Shown piece after piece: positions 9,268-20,100 of a stretch of DNA of 43,323 nucleotides. Within the stretch, counting starts at the first letter, position 1, and every line of letters begins with the position of its first letter. The stretch comes from a virus, in IMG/VR virus record IMGVR_UViG_3300000117_000045, positions 1-43,323 of that record; one strand, written 5' to 3'. The position numbers and the translations under genes were made by a program. The notes below the pieces were generated by a model, which saw only the letters and a program-made list of their open reading frames with translations, was not told the DNA's origin and made no database searches.

Positions 9268-9543
9268 TTATCTTAATTTATCAATTTTATCCTCCATACG
9301 GATCATACGCTCCTCAAGCTTTTTAACATCGTCTCTGGTCTCCATAATAGTGTTTCTGATGTTCTCATCTTTCATCTGAAACTCCATACGTGACACGTCA
9401 GGCTTTGGTAGTTCTTTTGCCTCAGCTATATCAGCTTGCAAAGCAAACCACATGCCTATAATACCAGATATTGCAAACCCAACCGCTATGAGCGTTTTAA
9501 TACTTATAGTAAAACCAGTATTTTCGTTTAATTCTTTCGCCAT
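9268..9543 (-). CDS. Membrane-anchored coiled-coil protein (holin/spanin-like candidate)
   Basis: A 91-residue protein with one clear membrane segment (about residues 13-36, containing LIAVGFAISGIIGMWFALQ) and a highly charged C-terminal helix (about 50-91) with coiled-coil character. The short polar N-terminus suggests an N-in, C-out topology. Size and topology fit an inner-membrane spanin subunit or a holin-accessory protein, but no family motif settles it. It is sandwiched between exported proteins, and its stop is immediately followed by the thioredoxin-like gene, whose start is the next base. Involvement in lysis or in membrane anchoring of the neighbouring exported proteins is inferred. 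Confidence 0.6.
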   Translation of the reverse strand: MAKELNENTGFTISIKTLIAVGFAISGIIGMWFALQADIAEAKELPKPDVSRMEFQMKDENIRNTIMETRDDVKKLEERMIRMEDKIDKLR

Positions 9544-9562
9544 TTTTGTAAATTTGTTATAG

Positions 9563-10609
9563 TTAAAAGATTACATAATTTACACCAAACTTAAAGTCAT
9601 ACCACTCTCTGTTCCAGTATTTGTTATACTTACCCTCAATAAACGTACCTAAGGACTTATTTAGCTTATAACCAAATATTAAACCACCGCTATAATCTAA
9701 CCATTGTTTACCCTCGTACTTGTGATAAGAGTAATCGTTACCGTCGTCATAATGATAAGGCATAATGTTAGCCCATGTGTGTGTCCAAAATGATTTTGTA
9801 TAATGATAGTAATCAAAACCTATTACAACAGAGTGTTGTATGATTTGATCTAAATCATTACGTTTTCTTTCAGTATAATCAGCCAACATAGTTGGTATCA
9901 CAACCTCTTCCCAAACCTCCTTGTTTGTAGCAACGAGCTCTCCATCAGGAGAGAAATACTCACTAGCAGCTACGTTTACATTATAACCCTCTTGTAGCGC
10001 TAGATAAGTGTAATGTATATTGCCATTGCTGAGCACCCATTCTGCTAAAGGATCATAACCATACGGTTCAGATAACCTTTGAGCAAGTCCAGCATTGAAA
10101 GACAATTTGTCATTAGCTTTATATCTGTATCTTTGTGACGTTTCAAAGTATTTAATATCAGCAAAACCATCTTCTAGGTATTCGCCTTTTAATATATACT
10201 TGTTATCTACAAATCTTATAAAGTGATGCTGATCTAAATATTCATTACCTTGTTGTCTTGTGTAATCTACTTCAAACAAAAACTCTAATCCACTTACTTT
10301 ACCTACGTTAGCACCGTCTGACCACGAGTTTTCAGTACCATCGTAAAATGTTTGTGCTCTGTTTTCGTAACCAAATCTAGCTATTTTACGTATACCTAAA
10401 GCTAAGTTGTAATCGTATGGTGTTTTAACTGTTACAGTTTGTAAACCACTAGTTACAGAAAACACATCTACATCTGATATAGAGTTACCACCGTTAGCCG
10501 CAGCATAAAACGTAGAAAATTTAAATATCTTTTTTATATCTTGACTACAACATTTTTTAGGCGCAGCACAAGATGTTAATATAATTAATAATATAATTAG
10601 TTTTTTCAT
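9563..10609 (-). CDS. Outer-membrane beta-barrel protein, 348 residues
   Basis: The N-terminus is a hydrophobic signal with a lipobox-like ILTSC (C14), followed by AAPKKCCSQ, which also offers a signal-peptidase-I-like site. The mature protein is rich in alternating aromatic/polar strands (for example LEFLFEVDYTRQQ, YRYKANDKLSFNAGLAQRL, SVVIGFDYYHYTKSF, GGLIFGYKLNKSLGTFIEG). It ends in FKFGVNYVIF, a terminal aromatic residue typical of barrels inserted by the BAM machinery. I count enough strands for a barrel of roughly 10-14. The start overlaps the stop of the lipoprotein gene by four bases (ATGA). A phage gene of this kind could alter the host outer membrane, for example by receptor masking or superinfection exclusion (inference). 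Confidence 0.75.
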   Translation of the reverse strand: MKKLIILLIILTSCAAPKKCCSQDIKKIFKFSTFYAAANGGNSISDVDVFSVTSGLQTVTVKTPYDYNLALGIRKIARFGYENRAQTFYDGTENSWSDGANVGKVSGLEFLFEVDYTRQQGNEYLDQHHFIRFVDNKYILKGEYLEDGFADIKYFETSQRYRYKANDKLSFNAGLAQRLSEPYGYDPLAEWVLSNGNIHYTYLALQEGYNVNVAASEYFSPDGELVATNKEVWEEVVIPTMLADYTERKRNDLDQIIQHSVVIGFDYYHYTKSFWTHTWANIMPYHYDDGNDYSYHKYEGKQWLDYSGGLIFGYKLNKSLGTFIEGKYNKYWNREWYDFKFGVNYVIF

Positions 10610-11160
10610 TCTTTTATTTTAATTGTTATGTCATGTGGCGCGTATTCATTACCGCCAAAATATGGGTATAAATAATATCTACGTAATAAACCCCAGTTAC
10701 CTTCAGGTCTTCTTCTAACAAGTGTAGTATCATTATCTATTATTATTACATAATAAAACGTTTTTATATCAATAGTGGCGTTGTAAATTACATCTGTATC
10801 TATAGTCCTTATTGTTGCAGCACTATGTCTACCTTCTTCATGCCTTAACCAACAAAGCTCTAGCTCGTCGTTTAAATATCTCCAACCAAGTCTTATAGAG
10901 TATTTTTGATGACGCAAACCAAAATCACTCATGCCGTATATTTTATTTACATCGTGTTGGTTTTCTGGTATTTCACTGGTGTATATAGCTGATTGGTCTA
11001 ATATAAACTTAAAACTTATTCTAGAGTTATCTGGGTGGTTTATAAAACTACCTGAGCTATGCTCACCAGCTGGTATTGTATAAACTCTAAAACCAAGATC
11101 ATCAGTTTCTTTCTCACACGAAACAAAAACGAATATTATTAGTAGTAGTCTTTTAATCAT
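10606..11160 (-). CDS. Predicted lipoprotein, 184 residues
   Basis: Residues 1-15 (MIKRLLLIIFVFVSC) are a short type II signal with a FVSC lipobox. The mature N-terminus C-EKETDD is acidic, resembling the lipoprotein export signal that sends Bacteroidetes lipoproteins to the cell surface. The rest is beta-rich with many aromatic residues and no recognised domain; RHEEGRHSAATIRT is a distinctive charged stretch. It overlaps the end of the 3091-residue gene by eight bases and the beta-barrel gene by four, so all three are probably translated together. It may be a surface lipoprotein partner of the barrel protein. Function is unknown. Confidence 0.7.
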   Translation of the reverse strand: MIKRLLLIIFVFVSCEKETDDLGFRVYTIPAGEHSSGSFINHPDNSRISFKFILDQSAIYTSEIPENQHDVNKIYGMSDFGLRHQKYSIRLGWRYLNDELELCWLRHEEGRHSAATIRTIDTDVIYNATIDIKTFYYVIIIDNDTTLVRRRPEGNWGLLRRYYLYPYFGGNEYAPHDITIKIKE

Positions 11161-14100
11161 GGTAATAGCAAAGACTTGACTTGTTGTTAGTTGTCATTTT
11201 ACATCTTTTACCATCTGATTTAATTTTAGTACATTGTACTTTTTTGTCATCTTTTCTTTTTTCTACTTTCTGGTGAACAGTACAATAACCACCTTCTAAC
11301 GCTTTGTTTTTACACCTAGTACCACTTCTACTTATACCAGCACACAAACCATCTTTCTTTTTTATATTTTCTTTTTCTACTTGTTTATTTTCTTGCTCTC
11401 TTATTTTTTCTTTTTCTATTCTCTTTTGTTTTGCTTTTTCTTTAGAAATTTCTTTTTTAATTATTTTAACTTCTTTCTTAGCGTCTAACAAAGCTTGTGG
11501 TTGTATATCAAAACTCCAACTACTCCAACCCATAACCATAGCTATTCTTTCTAATGTTCTATGATCGCTGTTCATAGCTTCTCTTACGTTTCTAATCTTA
11601 CCATGTATTCTTGATAGTGGCACATTTGTAGTTGCTTCAATTACAGCAAAAGCAGCGTCGTATACTGGATTGTCTATACTAGTCATAGGCATATGCTTTA
11701 TAACATCTCTATTAAACTCCCAAGACTGCAAACCTCCATACATTTTTCTAGCTTTAATACCAATTGGAACAGCTAAATTTAACGCTTCAATAACGGTGTA
11801 CGCGTGATCTGCTCTGTGTTTTTTCTCTTCTTGTTCAAAAAACTCTAGTACAGTATTTTTTATTGTAGCAAATATCGCGCCATACAAGCCAGAACCTCTT
11901 AATATAGTGTCTGCCATACCATTTGCTATTCTACCATATCTTTGTTCGTCTTTTTGTTTTTTCTTTTCATCTTCTTCTTCATCATCTCCAAACGTTACGG
12001 CAAACAATGCTTGTTGTAAACTATAGAATATAGCATTTTGTATCGCCCCATAATATAGTATTTTTGATATATGAGTTTTAGTATCACCCCTACCGTTTAT
12101 TAAATCTTGTGCCGCTCGCTTCATTAACCTGTTATACTGCATAGGTGTATTTTGAAAAGCAAATATTATTTTACCAAGAGGAGATGCTTGTAACTGTGAT
12201 ATTTTATCTGGTCTAGCAGACTGTTGAGTTTCTTCTGCTATTTCTTGAAATTCTATAAAAGCTTTTTCCATAGCCTCTTGTTTAGACATGCCTTGCTTTA
12301 TATATTTGTTTACTCTATTTCTAATAAACGTAGCTCCACCAAAAGCAATTGCAAAACTATCAGCTATTTGTGTAGGTAAAAAACCTTTTTGCAACAAAAT
12401 ACCTATTGCTGTTTTTACAGGGTTTCTAGAACCTTTTACAGCTTCTACTAATTCATTGGCATTTACGTCATAAGACAAACCAGCTCTTCTTTGTTTTAAG
12501 AAAGGTGAGTTAAACAACATTAAAAAGTCAGACCAAAACTGTTTTTGATTAGCAAAAGCCATACCTGCTTTTAATGGGTTGTTATCAGACCAGTTTATAA
12601 AGTTAACCGTAGATAAAGTTTGTAGCAACGCAGATCTAGCGTTGAAAAACATTGTTGTACCAATAGAACCATGTACCCAGTTCATAAACTTGTTCATATT
12701 ACTATCTCCACCTCTTTTATTTGTACCGTGTTTCATTCGATAAAACATATCTTCCAATGCAATTCTATGGTTTAAACCATATTGAGATTCAATTTTATTT
12801 AAATTCTTTTCACTAAATATTGTGTTCCAATTGTCTTGAAACTCTTGCAATAAAACATCTCTAGTTTTGTTTGTAATTTCGTTAAGATTTGAAGATAAAG
12901 TTTCTGCTAACCAGCCTATATCATCTGGTGTTTGCAATCCACCTGCTGTTTCTGATATTTTACCATATTGATCAGCGTATAACTTAACTGCAGAATCACC
13001 CTCAACAAATTTAACTATAGCGTTTTTATCTGACTGGCTTAAACCAGGTAATTCTATACCAGCTTTAGCGTAGTTGTATATCATCACGGCTTGCTCTAAA
13101 GTAAAGTCAATTCCATCAATTTTATCTTTTAACGCTTTAGTTATTTTTTTATTTGATTTTTTTAAAGCTTTTAAATCTATTGAAACAGATTGTTTTATCG
13201 CATTTAAAGCTCTAACAGCTTTTGCGTAAGGAACTATTATAGTATCATTAAAAAACTTCATCGCGGCTTCACCTTTTTTACCTTTGCCTAAAAACGGGTA
13301 TAGTAATCCTTTTAAATCTTCAGCTGATGGCGGTAAGAAAAACTTCCACCTACCTTTTCCTTTACCTCTTTGTCTTCCTTTGGCTTTACTAAATACTTTT
13401 TCTTTTTTTACACCAGTTGTGTCCTCTATTATTTTATTAAACTCAGCGTCTAAGTCTTCATCTTTTCTACTAAACTCCATGTTACCACTTCTTACTTGTA
13501 CTGACTTACCTTTTATATCTAGCTGGTCCATAACATCTTTCACAGCGTCAACATTAGGTAAAGCATCGTCTACAAAATAAACATCATTATAACCTTCGCC
13601 ATACTTGTTTGCTATCCAAGCTCCTTTTGCCGCTCCAGTACTATCACCTAGGCCAGTTATATTTTCAATAGGTATATTTATACCTTTTGATTTTAACCAC
13701 TCATGTATAGCTATTGCAGATGCTTGTGGTCTTGCTGTTAATACGAAAGTATTTTCTGGTCCAAACTTTTTTATTCTATTTCTAAGTTTTTGCATTAAAG
13801 GCCCTTCAACACCACCTCTTACGTTTACAAAGTCATTAAAGTTAAACTTGTAACCATCTTTCATTAGTTGCGGACCTTTTATTGGCCATTGTTCACTACT
13901 TATTTTTACCTCGTTTCCAGTCTGTGGATCTGTAGCTATAACAAAATTTTCTCCTTTAACAATTAATGTTTCATCAAAATCAAAAGCACTCATACCTCTT
14001 GAAGGTACTTTTTTGCTTTTCATCATTGAGTTTTTACTTTTTATTAATCTAGGCAAAGAACCAAAACCTTGCTCTCTAACATGTCCTTTTGTTTCTTTAA

Positions 14101-17100
14101 AATGCTTAACTATTTCTATAGCAGCGCTAGATGTTTCTTCTATATTGTTTTCCTTAGGCGATATACTTTCTATAGGTTGCAGCATAACCGGGTCTACATC
14201 AGGATCTTTAGCAAGATTCATTAACGTTACAGGGTCAAACATTCTACCACCATCAGTAGGTGACTTAGTTTGTAAACCAGCAGCTGTCATAGCGTCGTCC
14301 CAAGCTGCAGGTATAACATTTACCTCGTAACCATCAAAAACAGAGTCTATGTCAAGCTCTCCATTTTTTTGATAAGACTCTACTATTCTTTTATTTATTT
14401 CTGCTTTTGATACAGAGTGTTCAAATCTTAAAGCATCTTTTATTGGAATACCATTTTTATTAGCCCAAGCAATAATCTTACCTACGTTTTTTACAATACC
14501 TCTTACTGGTGCTGATTTTCTAAGAGCAGAGTTCATGCCTGCGCCTAAGGTTGTCATCAAAGCGCCAAATTCTTTCATTGACATTTCACCTTTTTGAACT
14601 TTATTCCAAGCGTTGTCTAATATTGTTTTTGCTAAAACTCTAGCTTCTTGTGACTGCTCTTCTCTTTTAGCCCCGTCTCTATCCTTTATAACAGCCTCTG
14701 TAGTTTCTTTCAGTTGAGTTGTTTCAACAGCAACCCACTCGCTTTTACCATCCCAAACCTCAACAGTATTACCTACTTGTCTTATCCATGTTTTAGTTTC
14801 TGGGTTTTTTATTATGTTTGGATTATCAGTATTGTTCATTAAAGCAAGGTGGTCAGAAGCTGTCATGACCGATTTGCTACGGTTACCAGGCGTAACCATT
14901 TCACCTTTTTTGTTTTTAACCAAAGGCGGAGTTCCGTCAGAATTATTAGTTGGATTATCTACAACATTTAAGTCACCGTCTTTTAATGGTATACTTCTAC
15001 CATCTCCAATTTTTCCTGAACCAGAAAAAGATAATTTAAAAGAATCTTGCATAACAGTTCTACCAGCATCAACTTGTGAAACACCGCTTTCAACTAGTTC
15101 ACCAGGAGTGTCTTGCGCAACCTTTCTTAACCTGCTTACTCCAGAGTAATTACCCTCTTTATCTTTTACTGTATAAACATCACTTACGTTACCTTTAATA
15201 CCAAGAGCTTTTCTAAGACTAAGCTCTACAGCTGCTTGATCTAATCTAGCAACAATAAACTGCTCAATATTAATATCAATTGCTTCCGAAGCTTTTATTT
15301 CCATAAACATTTCTACATCGGCTTTTAAAGCTTTAGCTTCCTTTTCAGCTTGTTTGGTTAATGTTTTTAAACCATAAGCATTTTGTATTATGTTGTTTGC
15401 TTTTTCAATAGTTATACCTTCTGGACTACCATAATTAGCTAACACCTCGTCAAGTATAAAGTCAATTGGATCTTGCGATACTTTTTTACTATAACTCATT
15501 TCTGATTTACCATCAGATATTTTAGCGGCAAGCTTTTCACTTAGCAAGCCATTTTGCAACCCTTCAAGCTTTATGTTTTGAAGAGCTGATAATGCAGATA
15601 AGTTAAGCACTAGTTGTCTTATAGCGCCATCAGAAGATGTGCCAGGTCTAAAAGTACCGTCTGGATTAATACCAAAAGTGTCTAGCCAATCGTTTTGATC
15701 TACAGAGTCTATCTTGTCTTGTCTAGCTTTACCTACACCACTACCACTCTGATCTTTTCCACCCATATCAATTCTACTACCTTTGTCGTAAAATTTACCT
15801 AAAGCTCCTCTAGCTATACCAGTTGCCTTACCAGTTCTATCTTCACCTTCTGGGAGCAAGTCAAACATTGCCGGGTTAAATGTACCGTCTTGATTTAAAC
15901 TTTTACTAAGTATTAGTTCTTGAGCTCGAACTCTCATTGTATCGTCTAAGTCTTGGTTTGCTAGTATTCTAGCTGGTTCAATACCAAACTCTCCAGATAT
16001 AACCTCTAAAATACCATATAATGGTCCTAAAGGTGTCACATCACCTTCTTTTGTAGGTCTTTTTATTACGCCATCTTTTTCAACTTTAGCAACTTCACCA
16101 ACTAGTTTTTTAAAATCTTTATAAAACAATCCGTCAAAACTACCTTTGTAATTAGTTACAATATCTTTTATTTTTGCCTTACCATCTTGAGATATTTCTA
16201 AAACATTGTCAACAACTAATCCGGTTATAATTTCTTGAATAGCTTGTCTAGCACCGGGTGACAAGTCCATGTTTTCTAAACGCTCCATATAAGCGTCGGA
16301 CTCTGATTGTAATGTTTCACTTAAATCACCATAATCACCATAAACTTTGTCAATAGAAGTTATACCTTCATCTGGAGTAGCTTGGTTCATCTCAGCCAAC
16401 ACATCACCTTTAGCTCTAAATATAATTGATTTACCAGCTCCACCTGAAACACCCGTTAACCAACCAAATAAACTTTCATTTATAGCTGGATTAAAGTTAG
16501 CTCTTAATCTATTTCCTAATTTTTCTTTTACTTTTCTTACGTAATCTCTCATTGGTCCTGCTTCAAGATTTATACCTGCAGCAATTAAACCGTCTAACCT
16601 AGGAGTGTTTTCAATAAAATTCATTGCTTCCCAAGAATCAATTGAATCTAAAAACTCTTGTTTAGTGTTGTATTTTTTAGACCCATCATCGTTTTGGACA
16701 TACTGATCAAAATCTTTTTTAACTAACGGATCTTCTTTTAAAACTTGATCAACATTTTTAGAAAAACTTGTTTCAGCATCAGTTGGTGCTTTAGCTCCTT
16801 CAAACATTTTACCCTTAGCACCATTAGCTATCATACGGGCTATAGCTTTGTTAGGTTTGTTTTTTCTAACAGAAACATCATAATCTCTCATGAAGTTTTT
16901 AATATCTTCTGCGGTGTCAAGGCTAATGTCATGGCCTAAATAGTTTTGTGCAAAACGTCTAAACACGCCTTTCATTTTTGTAAAGAAACTATCATTAAAT
17001 TTTATTTGACCATTACGATACATTTCCATTGCAATAGCCATTGCCTCCTCACCCTGCTTTGTTGCCTTGTACCCACCAACTCTTTTGTTAAACAAGTCAA

Positions 17101-20100
17101 TGTCTTTTTCAGACATAAAAACACTTTTATCGTTTAGTATATCTATAACAGCACTACCTAGTTTTTTTCTTGCAGCAGGGTCTTGTTTTAACGTATTGTA
17201 AAAAGCGCCATGAACAAACTCGTGTGACGCCGTATTAAACATACCGTCTGTCAATGCTGTTTCTTTATTGACAAGCATTTCAATACGTTCTAAACCACCA
17301 TCTTTGTTAAATACCGGTCTCATACCACCATAGTTTTGAGACTCACGACTTATAAAATCTAACGCATTTCCAACATCACCAACTTGCGACTCTGCCGTTT
17401 TTAAAGCTTCTTTGGCTTCAGCTATTTCTTCTGGCGTAGAGTTTGGATCATTAATTATTTCTGAAGCAGCTTGTTTTAAACCCAAGTTATAACTACCAAT
17501 ATTTTCAACCCCAGCTATAGAAGCGTCATATTCATCTTGAGATATGTTTTCGCCCATTTGGTTTGAATCAACCTCTCTAGTTACAAATGGTACTCCACCT
17601 TGTTCAGCAACTTCTTTTTCATAAGCTTTCATGGCTTCCATCTCTTGCTTATAGTTGTCGTCAACTACATTTGAAGGGTATTTATCTAATACTTTTTGTT
17701 TCTTTTTATTGTTCTTATCAACCTTACTTCTAAGCGCGTCTATTTCCTCTGTTTTTTGTTCTGGCGTTAGATTTTCATCAGCCATAATGTTTTCAGCGCT
17801 TTGTCTAGCTTGGAAGTTTGCTTTTTCTATATTTATTAACTGTTTCTTTTCAGCTTTACTTAAAAGGTTTACACGTTTAATATCTTGCTCTATTAATTCG
17901 TTTGCTTCATTAACAAGGTTAGCATGTTCTTCTTCTAGTCTAGCTCTTCTAACGGTAACACCCGCACCTTCTTGACCCATCATTGATGCAAGTGATTTGC
18001 TAACTTCGCTTATTCTATTAGCTATTTTGCCAACTCTTTGATTATTGTCTTCACCCTGAAACGGTGCAACCAACTTAGGCGCTAGTCTTAAACCTTGTAA
18101 ACCACTACTAATAACACCACCACTAATAAAAGATTCGCCAACACCATCGTATATATTAACATCTTTGTTTCCAGATAAAATATCTGCAAGGTTACTACCC
18201 ATACTAGCTAAACTCTCTGAAAAACCTTCTTCAAAAAATTCTCCACCAGTGCTTTTCATATTGTCAAAAGTAAATATATTTTTTCTTAAATAACTTTCGT
18301 AACCCAGTTTAGCAACGTCTTTACCTGCTTTTTTAGTAAGTGACTGAGCTGTTTTACCAACAGCACCAAGCGTAACTCTTTCAGATAATGCTTCCATTGT
18401 ACCACTAAAAGTTGCGTTTGCAACCATAGTACCATAACTTAAATTTTGCCCATACAAACCACCAGTTCGCATATACAAGTCTTTTTCATCTTGTAATTGT
18501 CTATACTTATTACCCGCTGCAGAAGCACCCATAACATACAAAGAAGCACCACCAGTAGCTGCCATTAAAACTAAGTTTGGTATTTGTGATGCAAATAAGT
18601 TTGCACTCCATTCTACAGCGTCACCAAACCCACCAATTTTACCAAACTCAACAGGTCTTCTAACTTTGTTGGTAATATTAAGTTCTTGCCACTTATCTAA
18701 TCTATCACCAAACCTTGTCCAATTGCTTGATGTTGTTGTTATGCTTTTACCAGCTATATTTCTTGTTTCTTTTTCATCTGCAAAAACCCAACCCAAAGGC
18801 GAGCTACTTCGCAAAGCACTTTGCATGTAACCTTCTAAAGCTGGATCGTCAATAAGTTTTATTACTTCTTCTGGCATTTGAAAAACCATATCTAAAGAAT
18901 CTCCAAGACCTTGTACCAAGTCTATAGCAGCGTTACTTAGATTAGCAAGCCAAGTGACAACAACACTTCTGTTCCTGCCAATTTCACCAGCTATAACTCT
19001 AAGCTCTTGCTCTTCTAGGTTTCCTTTTTCAAGCTTTTTAAATAACTTATCTGATAGCTTTATGTATTTTTTACCCTCGTCAGCTAAAAAATTATATCTA
19101 GCACCATTTTTTTTATATTCAAATATTTTTTTATCTAGCTCTTCTTGTGCTTTTTTAATCTCTTCATCACTACTATACTCTTTGTTTTGAGCATTTTCAA
19201 TTTCTTTTTCAATATCTGTGTTATCAAAATACTTTAATAATTCTTTTAGCTCTTTGTCTATGCTTGTAAGATCTTCATTTACTATTTGAAACTTTTGTAC
19301 AAGATCTTCGTTTTCTTTAATTTTTTTATCACGTCTTTTATTAGCAACGCCAGTAAGCTCTTTTTCTTCAGCACTTTCATAAAAAGTAACCCCACCCTTG
19401 TCTTTGTATAGTTTTTCAGCTATTCTATCTTCAAACTTACTTTGCTTTTTATCTTGTTTAAACTGTTCTAATACAAAATCACTTTGTTTTTTTAACTTTT
19501 CTTCATCGCCATTAATTTCTTCTTCAGTTCTTTGTAAAACATCTTTAAATTTTTCGCTATTTAATATTTTTTGTTTTAATAACGCTTTGTCTTCTTCGTC
19601 TGTTACACTATCATATTCTATTTTTTCATTTGAATTTTCTTCAAAATACTTTTGCATAGCTTCGTTTTGCACATAAGTTAAATTAAGAGTGTTTAACTGG
19701 CTTACATCTTCTGGTGCTTTAATCTCACCAATACCTCTGTAACCACCAACTCCTTTTAATCTTTTAAGCTCTGCCTCGTGAGCTTGATAATCTTTAGCTA
19801 CTTGACCCGCAAACAATAGTTCCCCATCAGAGTCAAGGCCATCATAGTAATCGCTTTTTTCATTTAGATTTTTTAAATATTCTTTAACTTCTTTATCAGA
19901 CATATCCTCTGGTAAACCTAAAGCTTTTTTAACGTCATCATAATAACTCAACGCGCCACTATACATGTTATTTACGTCTTTGTTTTCTTGAGAAGATATT
20001 TTTCTAGTTTCGTCACCCAATTCATCTAAATAACCTTCGGGAGTACGCGGGTAATTTTTAGGAGCAACAGGTGGATATTTTGGATCAGGTATTCTTTTTT

